From contig JBNJEM010000062.1 in assembly GCA_051745935.1 (NCBI GenBank), positions 1-20,354 on the forward strand: a stretch of 20,354 nucleotides of DNA, written 5' to 3'. How positions within the stretch are numbered: position 1 is the first letter of the stretch; every line of letters begins with the position of its first letter. Position numbers and translations under genes: made by a program. Shown here one piece after another: positions 7,601-16,106 of this stretch. The stretch is from JBNJEM01 sp051745935 (GTDB lineage Bacteria > Planctomycetota > Planctomycetia > Pirellulales > Pirellulaceae). The notes beneath the pieces are model-generated. The model did no database searches, was not told where the DNA came from, and was given only the letters and a program-made list of their open reading frames with translations.

Positions 7601-8749
7601 TTACTCGCCCGTCTTTCGATTCTCGTTCGCAGGATCCGCCGCATGGTCGGGATGCGGCGTGTTGGTCCGCCAGTGCTGGAACACGAAGATGATCAATACG
7701 AGACCCGCGATCGGAAGAATAAAATAGACCATCGCGGTCGTGTACTGGTCCAAGGCACTGTGCTCGGTGGCTTTCAAATAAAGAAACATGGTGTACGCCA
7801 CGTAAAACACCAGAAACGCGAAACCCTCCCAACGCTCGATTGTCCACTCGGTGTAGAAGATGGGCCAGGCGGCGAGGGACACGGCGAACATGATCGGAAT
7901 GTCAAACCGCAGGGCGGAGGCTTGCACGAGAACCGGTTGTGGCGAAACCGTCGCGCACAATCCGAGCACCAGCAGGAGATTGAAAATATTGCTGCCCACC
8001 ACGTTTCCCACTGCAATGTCCCGCTGATTTCGAATGCTGGCCAGCAAGGACGTGGCGATTTCAGGGAGTGACGTGCCCACCGCGACGATGGTCAAACCGA
8101 CGATCAGTTCGCTGACATTCAGTAGCCGAGCGATTTGAGTGGCCCCTTCCACAAGCCACCGGGATCCCAACACGAGTAAGGCCAACCCGGCAACGATGGC
8201 CACCAGATTAAGGACCGTCATGCGCGTGGTTCGAGTCGCGGGAGGTGGAAGATCACCTGGGTATTCCCGTGCCACGGCAGCGGTCCTGGCCCGGCTGCGG
8301 AGAACGGAGATCACCGAAAACAACACGGCGCCGCTCAACAAGCCGATCCCTTCAAGTTTTCCGATCTCGCCATCCAGACTCATGCCCCACACCAATCCCG
8401 CCGCCGCGATCATGATCGGAACCGTGAATCGCACCAGCGACCTGGAAACCAGCAGCGGAGCCACTAGCGAGGCGATTCCCAGGACGAGCAGGATATTGGA
8501 AATATTGCTGCCCACCACATTGCCAATGGCCAGATCCGGCTGGGGCGGGTCGGAATACATTGCTTGTACGGTCACCGCGACCTCTGGCGCGCTGGTTCCA
8601 TAGGCCACGACCGTCATGCCGACGACCAGCGGTGTAATTCCCCATGCGACGGCCAAACGCGAGGCGCCTTTCAGCAATATCTCGGCGCCTATCGTCAGGC
8701 ATGCCAGGCCGCCGATCAAGAAGAATGAGATGGATAGGGTGGTCGTCAT
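7601..8749 (-). CDS. CaCA-family calcium/sodium antiporter (YrbG-like)
   Basis: A 382-residue inner-membrane cation exchanger of the CaCA superfamily, which couples Ca2+ export to inward Na+ or H+ movement. It has about ten hydrophobic helices and the two defining alpha repeats in inverted topology: GTSAPE...GNVVGSN at residues 51-91 and GTSLPE...GNVVGSN at 225-263. Glu55 and Glu230 are the expected cation-binding acids. A basic cytoplasmic loop (about 151-176) joins the halves. The C-terminus carries an extra helix pair and a short hydrophilic tail. The length is somewhat more than the usual 320-360 because of this end. The ATG at 8749 is preceded by a G-rich run (GGGGG, 7 nt away), a tolerable ribosome site. 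The ion specificity cannot be read from sequence. Confidence 0.93.
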   Translation of the reverse strand: MTTTLSISFFLIGGLACLTIGAEILLKGASRLAVAWGITPLVVGMTVVAYGTSAPEVAVTVQAMYSDPPQPDLAIGNVVGSNISNILLVLGIASLVAPLLVSRSLVRFTVPIMIAAAGLVWGMSLDGEIGKLEGIGLLSGAVLFSVISVLRSRARTAAVAREYPGDLPPPATRTTRMTVLNLVAIVAGLALLVLGSRWLVEGATQIARLLNVSELIVGLTIVAVGTSLPEIATSLLASIRNQRDIAVGNVVGSNIFNLLLVLGLCATVSPQPVLVQASALRFDIPIMFAVSLAAWPIFYTEWTIERWEGFAFLVFYVAYTMFLYLKATEHSALDQYTTAMVYFILPIAGLVLIIFVFQHWRTNTPHPDHAADPANENRKTGE

Positions 8750-9231
8750 GCAGGTTCCCCCGAGCTGTGCTGAAACATGTCAAACCATTCTATCGATTCA
8801 TCCGCCTGAAGCAGAATAGCCGAGTCGTTGTCGCGGACTACCCACGATACGCGTTGGTTCAATCGCCAGGCCAAAGCATGCTTGCCCACGAGCTTGAATC
8901 ATGACGAACTTTTCCAGCGAACGGCGGCTGGCGCCCGGCAGCAACGGCGTGTCGGAAGCGTCGTCGCAAGGCTCCAACGTCGGACGGCTAGGGCGCCTCC
9001 CACCGTCGATCATGCAGCCGGCTCAACTCTGGATCATACACGCGCGGCGGCCGGTTGACTACTTCCCGCTCGCTTGTTGTCGGCGCGCGAACACCCGGAA
9101 TAACCGTTCACGGGCAAGAGACTGATATCCGCGTGCCCGTTGCACATCTTGAACAACGACATTGGTTCTGGTTTCGGCTGGGTGACCTTCGCGCGCCGGG
9201 CCGTTGGTTGCCCAAGGACCAGCCCGTTTTG
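8750..9231. other. Spacer, no gene seen
   Basis: About 480 bp upstream of the antiporter gene and downstream of the metalloprotease gene, both on the reverse strand. Short forward frames (8828-9058, 8901-9125) have no domain, no good ribosome site and arginine-rich translations typical of GC-rich noncoding DNA. The reverse-strand antiporter promoter should lie here, but I cannot pick it out. Confidence 0.5.
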
Positions 9232-11031
9232 CTATTTGGACGCGGCCTCGCTTGATTCCATTCGCTGTTGCGAAAGTTTCCGTAGACGCTGGCGAATAAG
9301 AGTGCGGTAGTGTCCCGTGCCGGTTTCATTTGGGGGCTTTCGCTCCGAACCAATGTCTTGCCACCGCACCCCTTCGGGCAAATCCGACACCTTGGGCATC
9401 AGGTCCCTGGCAGCGAGATCGTCGGCGAGTTCCGACAATAGCAACGTACCGTCCAGTACCTGTTCCGCGAATCTGATTCCGGCGGCGTTTGCCGCTAGGT
9501 CGCGATAACTGAAGCCACTTCGCGATCGCGAGTCCGCCAGTTCCTTGGCGAGTCCGGCGGATTCGGCTGCCTCCGCGCCCACGGCCACTGTCAAGTAGGC
9601 GGACAGAAAGAAATGTCGGGCCAGATCTCGGCGGCCTAGCAAGGTCGGTGCTCCCAATGTTCGCTGGCGCTCACGCCGGTCCGTCCTGGATTCCACTTTT
9701 CGGCAGAACTCAGCCGTAATGGGGTTGCTCAAGAGTATGTCGGAATCATCCATGGCGATTCCCAGCCCCAACAAGAAGGCCGAAGGGGCTGTTTCCTCGG
9801 GCAACTTGATGGCCGCTCGTGCCGCTCGGCGAATGTAAAACTCAGTCAATTCATCCTCCGAGATTTGCGTGGACGGTCCATGAACGTCCAGTTGCCGTGA
9901 TCGCGCCGCGCGACGCACCCCTCGAACCACGCGTTGCGTGGCCCGGGACAGCGACGTATCCGCTCCGATTTCCAACTGAAACAGGAATTGCCGAACGGAT
10001 TTGTCCTTGGGGAGCGACGTCGACAAAGCCTCGTAGATTTGCTTCAGCCGGCCGCGCGCGGCGGGCGAGAGATTGGCCACGGAATCGCCCCTTCCCGAGC
10101 GAATTTCGTCCGATACCAAATTGATGATCAGCGTGTTCACGGGATCAAAGCCAATGCGAAAAGATCGGTGGATGGCCTGGTCGTCCGCCAGTACCGGCCG
10201 CATGACACTGGTCTTGTCCATGCTATGCACGGCGCCAAGATAATGGCCAATCTCATGCAAAAGCACTTCCGTCCGTTCCGGTTCCGTCATGGAGGCCGCC
10301 CATTCTCGGATCAAAACATGGGACTGGAGCATCCCGTGGGTCACGCCCAGATGCACGCGCTTCTTCTTCTCGTATCGTCCCGTGAACCCAATGGCCAAAC
10401 AAGCAGGGTGAGGGTCGGTCTGGGCGCGAAAATCCGCCAAGCTGTGCTTGAAGTCCACGGAATCGCTGCCCGAATTCCAAGTATCGACCGCTACGATTTC
10501 CAGGCGTAATCGGCAGTGGCGCTGCAGAATCCGCGAGACCCGTTGAATTCGCTTTCGCAACAGGGGTTCCCAGACTTTGCGTGGTCTGGGATCCCGATTA
10601 TCCACCAACACCTTGACGGGCAACTCAGCCACATGGTTCGTCACCGCTAAGCGGTCGGATGACCGGACGTCCAAGGGCTTCTGTCCGTTCAAATCGACCC
10701 TCCGCAAGTTCAGCGTGCCTTGTTTGGTCCGCGAGAAGAAGTACGCGGAATTCGCATCAAGGCGGTACCGGACGAGTTCGTTATCCCTTTCGTAAAGCAA
10801 CTTGCAACCATCCCGGACGCGCATGACCACCTGTTGGCCCGCTGGGATCGTTATTCGGTTTTCATTGTCGTTCAACACCAAGCGGGCGGAGACTTGCTCG
10901 CCACCTCGGTTCGCCAAAACCACGACATCAGCCTGCGCGGTTGCCGGGTGCCAGAGGACAAACAGTGATGAGATCACTGCAAGGCATCGCGCGCCCGTAC
11001 GCAATCCCTTCAGGGACAATGGACAATTCAT
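9232..11031 (-). CDS. Secreted zincin (metzincin-like) metalloprotease
   Basis: A 599-residue exported protein. Residues 1-34 form a signal peptide (basic LKGLRTGAR, hydrophobic core, TAQA cleavage site). After a beta-rich N-terminal region comes the catalytic domain with HEIGHYLGAVH at 259-269, the extended HExxHxxGxxH zinc motif of metzincins such as matrixins, and a probable Met-turn at Met277 (TSVMRP). Glu260 would be the catalytic base. A separate helical domain follows at about 430-560 with a conserved-looking run: GRRDLARHFFLSA, GLAKELADSRS, SGFSYRDLAAN and AGIRFAE. I have seen similar runs in other bacterial exported proteins but cannot name the family. No Shine-Dalgarno site precedes the ATG. 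It probably acts outside the cytoplasmic membrane; its substrate is unknown. It appears monocistronic. Confidence 0.85.
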   Translation of the reverse strand: MNCPLSLKGLRTGARCLAVISSLFVLWHPATAQADVVVLANRGGEQVSARLVLNDNENRITIPAGQQVVMRVRDGCKLLYERDNELVRYRLDANSAYFFSRTKQGTLNLRRVDLNGQKPLDVRSSDRLAVTNHVAELPVKVLVDNRDPRPRKVWEPLLRKRIQRVSRILQRHCRLRLEIVAVDTWNSGSDSVDFKHSLADFRAQTDPHPACLAIGFTGRYEKKKRVHLGVTHGMLQSHVLIREWAASMTEPERTEVLLHEIGHYLGAVHSMDKTSVMRPVLADDQAIHRSFRIGFDPVNTLIINLVSDEIRSGRGDSVANLSPAARGRLKQIYEALSTSLPKDKSVRQFLFQLEIGADTSLSRATQRVVRGVRRAARSRQLDVHGPSTQISEDELTEFYIRRAARAAIKLPEETAPSAFLLGLGIAMDDSDILLSNPITAEFCRKVESRTDRRERQRTLGAPTLLGRRDLARHFFLSAYLTVAVGAEAAESAGLAKELADSRSRSGFSYRDLAANAAGIRFAEQVLDGTLLLSELADDLAARDLMPKVSDLPEGVRWQDIGSERKPPNETGTGHYRTLIRQRLRKLSQQRMESSEAASK

Positions 11032-11403
11032 GCTAAATAACGATCCGATAAGATGATGATCATTCGAAGAGCGGGAACTAACCGACAGCGTCTAGATCCA
11101 CGCCGCGCAGTATACTCAACATTGACCTGCAATTCGCGCTAAACGGGCATAAAACCAAAAAAAACACGGGCCGCGCGAAGATTGTGGCGCGAAACAGGCG
11201 GCCGCAACCGATTCGAATGGGGGGCACCGGGAGCTTCTTCGCTGCCAGCCCATCCCCGCTGGGTAGGTATCGGGAGCTGGTGGCATTCCACCTTATGTAG
11301 GGGGCGCTGGCGCGATGGAGACTCGGCGGCCGGCATGAGCTCCGGGGCTCCCGTTTCTCCTCCAGGCCTCGGATGTAGAGGCGGAATGTGCGACGGATCC
11401 CGT
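11032..11403. other. Spacer, no gene seen
   Basis: About 370 bp between two reverse-strand genes, holding the presumed metalloprotease promoter. The small reverse frame 11139-11336 has no recognisable feature. A weak 5-bp stem (GCCTC/GAGGC near 11372-11390) lies 3' of the large exported protein gene but has no T-run. I find no RNA gene or mobile element. Confidence 0.5.
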
Positions 11404-14058
11404 TCAGGGTTGAACTTCGACGTGATAGTTGTAAAGCCGCTTGCCCTTCAACTCTTCCACGCGCAGCCAGAGCGATTCTCCCAATAGCTCTTTTCCATTA
11501 CGCAACGTGTAGGTCTGTGTCACCTGGCCCGGGCCAATATCGAACACTTGCATCCGCATGCGGCGGCGTCCTGGAATGAACAGATAGCAGTTGAAATCGA
11601 GTCGCTGATCTGTTTGGTTGATCAGATGTTGCTTCACGATGAGCTTCCCGTCTCTGTCAAGCCACGTGTCAAGCTTGGCTGCGAGATCCGCCATGCCCAC
11701 ATGGATGGTGCGATGAACCTTGAATTCATATTCACGATCGGCAAAGACGTTGAAAACAAGCGAGACTGGTTGTGGTCCGCTGCTCGCATTGGTCTGCAGC
11801 AGCACGTCAAAGTCGCGTTGAAGTTCTTTATCGTTTCCTAGTTTGAAACGCAAGTACGAATTACGCGCGTCCCATACATCCGGCACCTGCAGTTTCATTG
11901 TCCCTCGCACACTTTGATCAAACGTGTTCTTGAACCGGTAGTTCGACGATTGGACGTGCCCGAACTTGCTGTCCAACCGGTCAGGGTCGAACGTGACGTT
12001 TAGACGCCACCGCGCGACAGCGAGATTAAGCCCTTTAACGAAAGTGGGAAGGGGTCCGACCGCCACGTCTTGCGATTGGTTGCTGGAGGATTCGCCGGCG
12101 TTCGCGAGGGCCGTTTGTCGCCCCCAAGGGTCGATTTGAACCACGTCTTCCCCCAGGTAGATCGATTCCGTCACCGCGTCTTGATTCCAGACAGCCAGTA
12201 TCGCTTTACCATCACGAGCGAAGACATGATTGGGACTGCCGTGGGGAAGCTGTAAGCTGCCCATGTATTCAGCGCCGCTCAGCATTCTCGAGGCAATGCA
12301 CCAGGGCGGAAAAAGCTCATTGGGGGTTCCGTCCGTGTTGACCAGTCCGTGTGATGGATTAAGCACGTCGCCGGCGAAAATCGCGTCCACGCCGTTAACC
12401 TTTGCCGTGATCATTCTCAGGATCAGGTCGCGAGCACGGCTGTGGGTATCGTACGTGTCGCGGGGCAAGGGACGCAGCGTGACCCAATGCGGCACGTTTT
12501 CCATCTCCGAATGCGTGGCATGGGTGGAAAGTTCCTCATGGGTAAACGGAGGCGATTCAGTCATGGCCAGAAAGTCCCACGGGGGCGCCGAGCACTCGGG
12601 TACGTCGTGCATCCACTGCCAGGCTACTCCGAGCCGTACCCGTTGTCCAAATCTCCTCAAGTGCGAACGAAGTCTTGAAAGCTTGGGGGTGAGACCATGA
12701 TAGTCGACGAAACTTTCGTTTCCATCCGCGCCCAGTTGCCACCACTGGATCTTCAATGAGAACTTTGCCAGAAGCTTATCGATCGTCGACCGCCACATGT
12801 CGGCTTCCAAGACTGCTTCGGCGGCGGTTAGGCGTTCCTTCTTCCAAAGAGCCTTTCGGGCTTGCTCGGACGGAGTGTCAAGTACGCCAACCATTTCAAT
12901 GTCCGTGTCACTGAACCGATCCGCCAAATCGGCAAGACGTTGGCTTTCACCCTCCGCGTCCCGGGGATCGTACCAGATAGGGTATTTGACCCAACTAGCA
13001 TTCGCGGCCTGCAATAGCGAGACCAACGCGTCATCGGAAAGCTCGGAGTCGTGCCGGGGTATCGACCACCCGAACTCGCCCTTTCGCTGCTTGTCCGGGT
13101 TCTCCAAAACCACCAACGGCGCGGTGCGTTGCAATGTCGCTTTGTCGTCGTTGCCCAGTGAAGCACGGACGGTAAAGAATCCGTGGCCGGGAAGCCGTGG
13201 GCACCAAGTGACCCGTCCCACGTAGCCTGAATGGTCATGGAAGGGGAGCGTATGGTCCGAGGACAGCAGCGTATGGTCCGAGGACAAACGAGCGTCGAGG
13301 GCCGAAAAACCGTCGAATTGAGAGTACTTGGACAGCTTCAATTCGTCGCGTGCCAGCGTTTGGCCATTCACCCCCACGAGTTCAAATCGCACCGGCGCAT
13401 CCGGTCGCGGCATGCCCGATACCGTACAGGTAATTCGTGCCGGACCGGGCTCGTGATACAGATTACCGGCCTGGTCCGTTTCAAGTGTCATGTCGGGTAA
13501 ACGCGCCAAACGAATGTTGTCGAACATGGCGGCGCCGGTCAGATCCGATTGCATGGTTGGAACGAGGTGCAAACCGATCACGGCGAGTTCAACGTCTGGA
13601 TCCTCCGGGATCAGTGGTCCAATAACCAGGTCCCGCCACTCCGAGGCAGTGGTCAATTTCTCCGACGTATACGTTTCTTTCTTTCTTTGTTCTCTATCCA
13701 AAAAAGATAGGCTGAAATACGCCACATTGTGAGTCAAGCCTTCGGTCTTGATTTGTCCCCGAAAGACGTAATTGAAAAGGGAGTCGATTTCGATCGGTGG
13801 ACTGTAGGCGATGGCTCCGCCTCCATCCAGTTCAACGCGCAAGCAGCGCGATTCGGCCGATTCCGAATCGTCAATTCGAATGTTGACGTATTCGGGGAAT
13901 CCCGTGCCTTTCCGCCGGGTCCAGTTGTCTGGCCATTTGTCATAGTTCGTGTCGCATGCTTGATCGAAACTCGTTTCAAATACGGTCTCGGAGTAGCGGT
14001 GCTCGATGGCGGGATCCACCTGAGTCGGCAAAAAAAGGAAGGGGAGCCAGATCATCAT
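11404..14058 (-). CDS. Large exported protein, glycoside-hydrolase-like layout
   Basis: An 884-residue protein from the ATG at 14058; the frame is open to an ATG at 14403, but those 115 extra residues look noncoding. Another start at 14094 would add 12 residues. The N-terminus (MMIWLPFLFLPTQV) resembles a short export signal. Residues about 20-195 look like a carbohydrate-binding beta-sandwich, ending in AAMFDNIRLARLP. A beta-rich segment follows, then a region from about 325 that reads like a TIM barrel (FGWSIPRHD, ASWVKYPIWYD, IQWWQLGADGNES, RLGVAW). Next come IDPWGRQTAL and C-terminal beta-rich domains. The pattern suggests a secreted polysaccharide-active enzyme, but I cannot name a family or identify both catalytic acids with confidence. 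No ribosome site is clear at any start. It follows rsmE on the same strand. Confidence 0.72.
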   Translation of the reverse strand: MMIWLPFLFLPTQVDPAIEHRYSETVFETSFDQACDTNYDKWPDNWTRRKGTGFPEYVNIRIDDSESAESRCLRVELDGGGAIAYSPPIEIDSLFNYVFRGQIKTEGLTHNVAYFSLSFLDREQRKKETYTSEKLTTASEWRDLVIGPLIPEDPDVELAVIGLHLVPTMQSDLTGAAMFDNIRLARLPDMTLETDQAGNLYHEPGPARITCTVSGMPRPDAPVRFELVGVNGQTLARDELKLSKYSQFDGFSALDARLSSDHTLLSSDHTLPFHDHSGYVGRVTWCPRLPGHGFFTVRASLGNDDKATLQRTAPLVVLENPDKQRKGEFGWSIPRHDSELSDDALVSLLQAANASWVKYPIWYDPRDAEGESQRLADLADRFSDTDIEMVGVLDTPSEQARKALWKKERLTAAEAVLEADMWRSTIDKLLAKFSLKIQWWQLGADGNESFVDYHGLTPKLSRLRSHLRRFGQRVRLGVAWQWMHDVPECSAPPWDFLAMTESPPFTHEELSTHATHSEMENVPHWVTLRPLPRDTYDTHSRARDLILRMITAKVNGVDAIFAGDVLNPSHGLVNTDGTPNELFPPWCIASRMLSGAEYMGSLQLPHGSPNHVFARDGKAILAVWNQDAVTESIYLGEDVVQIDPWGRQTALANAGESSSNQSQDVAVGPLPTFVKGLNLAVARWRLNVTFDPDRLDSKFGHVQSSNYRFKNTFDQSVRGTMKLQVPDVWDARNSYLRFKLGNDKELQRDFDVLLQTNASSGPQPVSLVFNVFADREYEFKVHRTIHVGMADLAAKLDTWLDRDGKLIVKQHLINQTDQRLDFNCYLFIPGRRRMRMQVFDIGPGQVTQTYTLRNGKELLGESLWLRVEELKGKRLYNYHVEVQP
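13247..13288. repeat. 21-bp tandem duplication inside the large exported protein
   Basis: Two adjacent 21-bp units (13247-13267 and 13268-13288) match at 19 of 21 positions. They encode the heptad LSSDHTL twice in the region between the beta-sandwich and the TIM-barrel-like part. The reading frame is kept, so it is a small in-frame expansion. Confidence 0.85.
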
Positions 14059-14460
14059 GTTCGACTTTTCGCCGCGAGTGGCGTGAAAACACATGAACGG
14101 AATTGAAGACGACAGGTTCGTGGGCGCGTTGGCGAAAGGTGAACGCTCCGGGGGGGTGCCGCGGCGGGGCACTCCTCGCACAAACCATACCGTGCCCCGG
14201 AGCGGCAGCGCCTGGTGACTCGTGCCGGAAAGAATGGGTTGCCGCCATGCCGTTCCCGTTCGCGCCGCTGTATCCGTATCCGGCTTCGCCAACTGCTCAA
14301 AAAAGTCTTGCACATGACAGCGGGCTGGGGTACCGGCAGCGTTGAATTTGACCGAACAAATGTGGGATCTTCGGTCAGCTGTGCCAGAATCGGTGTTCAA
14401 CATCCGCGGAAAACGCGGGATAATGGGAATGTGCTGGCCGGTACGGAAGGCACCGCGCGC
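14059..14460. other. Region between rsmE and the large exported protein
   Basis: About 400 bp. The reverse-strand frame of the large exported protein stays open to 14403, but the translation is arginine- and proline-rich, has no domain and no ribosome site, so I treat it as untranslated. A forward frame at 14103-14345 has no merit. No terminator for rsmE is evident, so the large protein gene may be read from the rsmE transcript. Confidence 0.45.
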
Positions 14461-15186
14461 TTATTCGAGCCCCCTCTGATTGCCGTGAAGATCACTGGAT
14501 GCCACGGTGGCCGACACGATGGCCGCGGTTTCCACTCGCAAAACGCGGGGTCCCAGTGAAACGGCCCGCCAACCCGCCGCTTCCGCCTCCCGGCATTCCT
14601 CTCGCGTGAATCCACCTTCAGGTCCGATTGCTAGATATGCGCTCGTTTCATCCCCATCGCCATTGCGCGCCGGCTCCCCTTCAGGGTCGGCAATCCATTT
14701 CACGGCGGAATCCGGAGCCGAAGCCAGGAAATCTTCGAAACAGGTCAATGTCGAAACGTCCATGAGCTGGTTCCGACCACATTGTTTGCAGGCTTCGACA
14801 ACGAATCGCTCGAACTTCTTTAACGCACCCTGATTGGGATGGGCCACGCTGCGGGCGGTTCTCAAGGGCACCACCCGCGTGACGCCCAATTCGGTCAGTT
14901 TCTCGATGACCCAACGCTGCCGATTGCCTTTGGGCAAAGCCAGGCCCATCACCGTTTTCCGAACAGGTTCCCGGCTTACCGCTTGACTACCGGTCAAGAC
15001 CACCTCGACCTCGGACCGCCCGATGCACGCAATACGCCCTGAAAACTCCCGGCCCTTTCCATCAAATAGGGTGATTTCATCCCCCACGGTCGCGCGCATC
15101 ACATGCTGGAGATGATGGGCTTCCGCACCCGTTAGCGTGGCACGATCGGAGGTGATCGGAGGCGCGGCGAAGAAGCGATTTCCCAT
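14461..15186 (-). CDS. rsmE: 16S rRNA (uracil1498-N3)-methyltransferase RsmE
   Basis: A 241-residue SPOUT-family (trefoil-knot) methyltransferase that uses S-adenosylmethionine to methylate N3 of U1498 in 16S rRNA of the assembled 30S subunit. The N-terminal PUA-like RNA-binding part includes GAEAHHLQHVMR, a strong RsmE signature. The knot contains LALPKGNRQRWVIEKLTELGV-type sequence split across about 108-130, AIGPEGGFTREE and LGPRVLRVETAAI, which bind the cofactor. The start at 15186 (MGNRFFAAPP) gives the usual length of about 240. ATGs at 15201 and 15270 are in frame but add residues outside the family pattern, and none has a clear Shine-Dalgarno site. It acts as a housekeeping gene here, with a long spacer upstream. 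Confidence 0.95.
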   Translation of the reverse strand: MGNRFFAAPPITSDRATLTGAEAHHLQHVMRATVGDEITLFDGKGREFSGRIACIGRSEVEVVLTGSQAVSREPVRKTVMGLALPKGNRQRWVIEKLTELGVTRVVPLRTARSVAHPNQGALKKFERFVVEACKQCGRNQLMDVSTLTCFEDFLASAPDSAVKWIADPEGEPARNGDGDETSAYLAIGPEGGFTREECREAEAAGWRAVSLGPRVLRVETAAIVSATVASSDLHGNQRGLE

Positions 15187-15476
15187 ATCTGATATCGACA
15201 TCCAGAGGCGCTGGTTGTGGCGAACGAACCGCTGTTCGACAAAGTGGATCCCGGCAGCATACTTTCGCATCCCGGGTCACGCAAGACGAAAGCCCTGCCG
15301 CTCGCGGAGGGGATGCAGCGCGGGCCAACGGCGGGGAAAGGCTCCAAGTCAGCGGCCTGTATGCCCTCGCGGCTTGTACCCTGCCGGTGTTGAACCAGCG
15401 ACGAAAGGGACCGAAAGGACCAAGGGGACGACGTCGGTGACCGGCCAACGGCCAAAATGGAAGATGGTAAACGGGT

Positions 15477-15509
15477 AAGCAGCGGGACAACCCGGAATGT
15501 CTGCTGCTT
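15477..15509 (+). terminator. Nested hairpin with pyrimidine tail
   Basis: AAGCAGC (15477-15483) pairs exactly with GCTGCTT (15503-15509), and CGGG-ACAA-CCCG nests just inside the left arm. A T/C-rich tail follows. On the forward strand this resembles an imperfect terminator, but no forward gene precedes it. It could instead be part of a repeat element. Confidence 0.3.
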
Positions 15510-15578
15510 GCTCCTTTTCTTTCTTCATCCGTGGATCCGTCCTGCCATCGGTGGGCCTCTTGCCATTTCGTGCAAGGT

Positions 15579-15680
15579 AGCCGTTCACGGGTGCCGCTAC
15601 ACGGCCTGGACACGCAAGGCCCGCATGGATGCCACGGGCTGGTCCCGTGGCATTTGCATCTCGAAAAGCCTTTCCTCAAT
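15579..15680 (+). repeat. Dispersed repeat copy B with perfect hairpin
   Basis: Positions 15579-15613 match the reverse complement of 7561-7595 exactly (35 bp). The following segment has a perfect hairpin: ATGCCACGGG at 15629-15638 and its complement at 15644-15653 with a 5-nt loop. Only one half of that hairpin is present in copy A. The last part (about 15644-15680) again resembles copy A. The element looks like a REP/ERIC-type intergenic repeat family. Confidence 0.8.
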
Positions 15681-16106
15681 ATGTGCAACGGACATGCGAA
15701 CGTCCGCGGATATCAGTCTTTTGCCCGTAAACGGTTACCGTGCAAGGTTTTACCCATAATGGCGTAACTGCCCCGGTTTGCCCAATTTTCGAGGAGCATC
15801 GCCTCGGCGCGAGACAGAGCTGGTGACCCGGGATGGCTCGGCGAATACCGCCTTTCCGTTTTCGGTGTCGCCCGCGATGTCCCGCTTGGTGGGAACTGAC
15901 CGTTCAACGCTTCAATCATGGCGGAAGCCAGATGGCCGTCAGCCCCCGATTTCTTGCCCGAGACCGGATACGATTTGAGTTTACCGCAGGGTTATGCCGA
16001 TTAGGTAAAGAATGACGACGCGCCGTTGGGGGTGGAGGCGAGAGAATGAGCCGCCTCCAACACTCCGTTCCAGGACGTTAGCGTTTGAGTGCAAGGATGT
16101 GCAGGG

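Larger units (their letters stand above)
15187..16106. other. Long spacer with repeats, divergent promoters expected
   Basis: About 900 bp between the divergent rsmE and the ExeA-like gene. Frames such as 15077-15688 (-), 15137-15478 (+) and 15713-15919 (-) have low-quality translations and overlap repeats, so I reject them. The stretch holds a nested hairpin (15477-15509) and dispersed repeat copy B (15579-15680). I can point to no promoter with confidence. Confidence 0.5.

Noticed and set aside
15077..15688. Reverse frame of 203 residues upstream of rsmE
   Set aside because: It overlaps the rsmE start in another frame and covers a dispersed repeat; Cys/Arg/Pro-rich translation looks noncoding.
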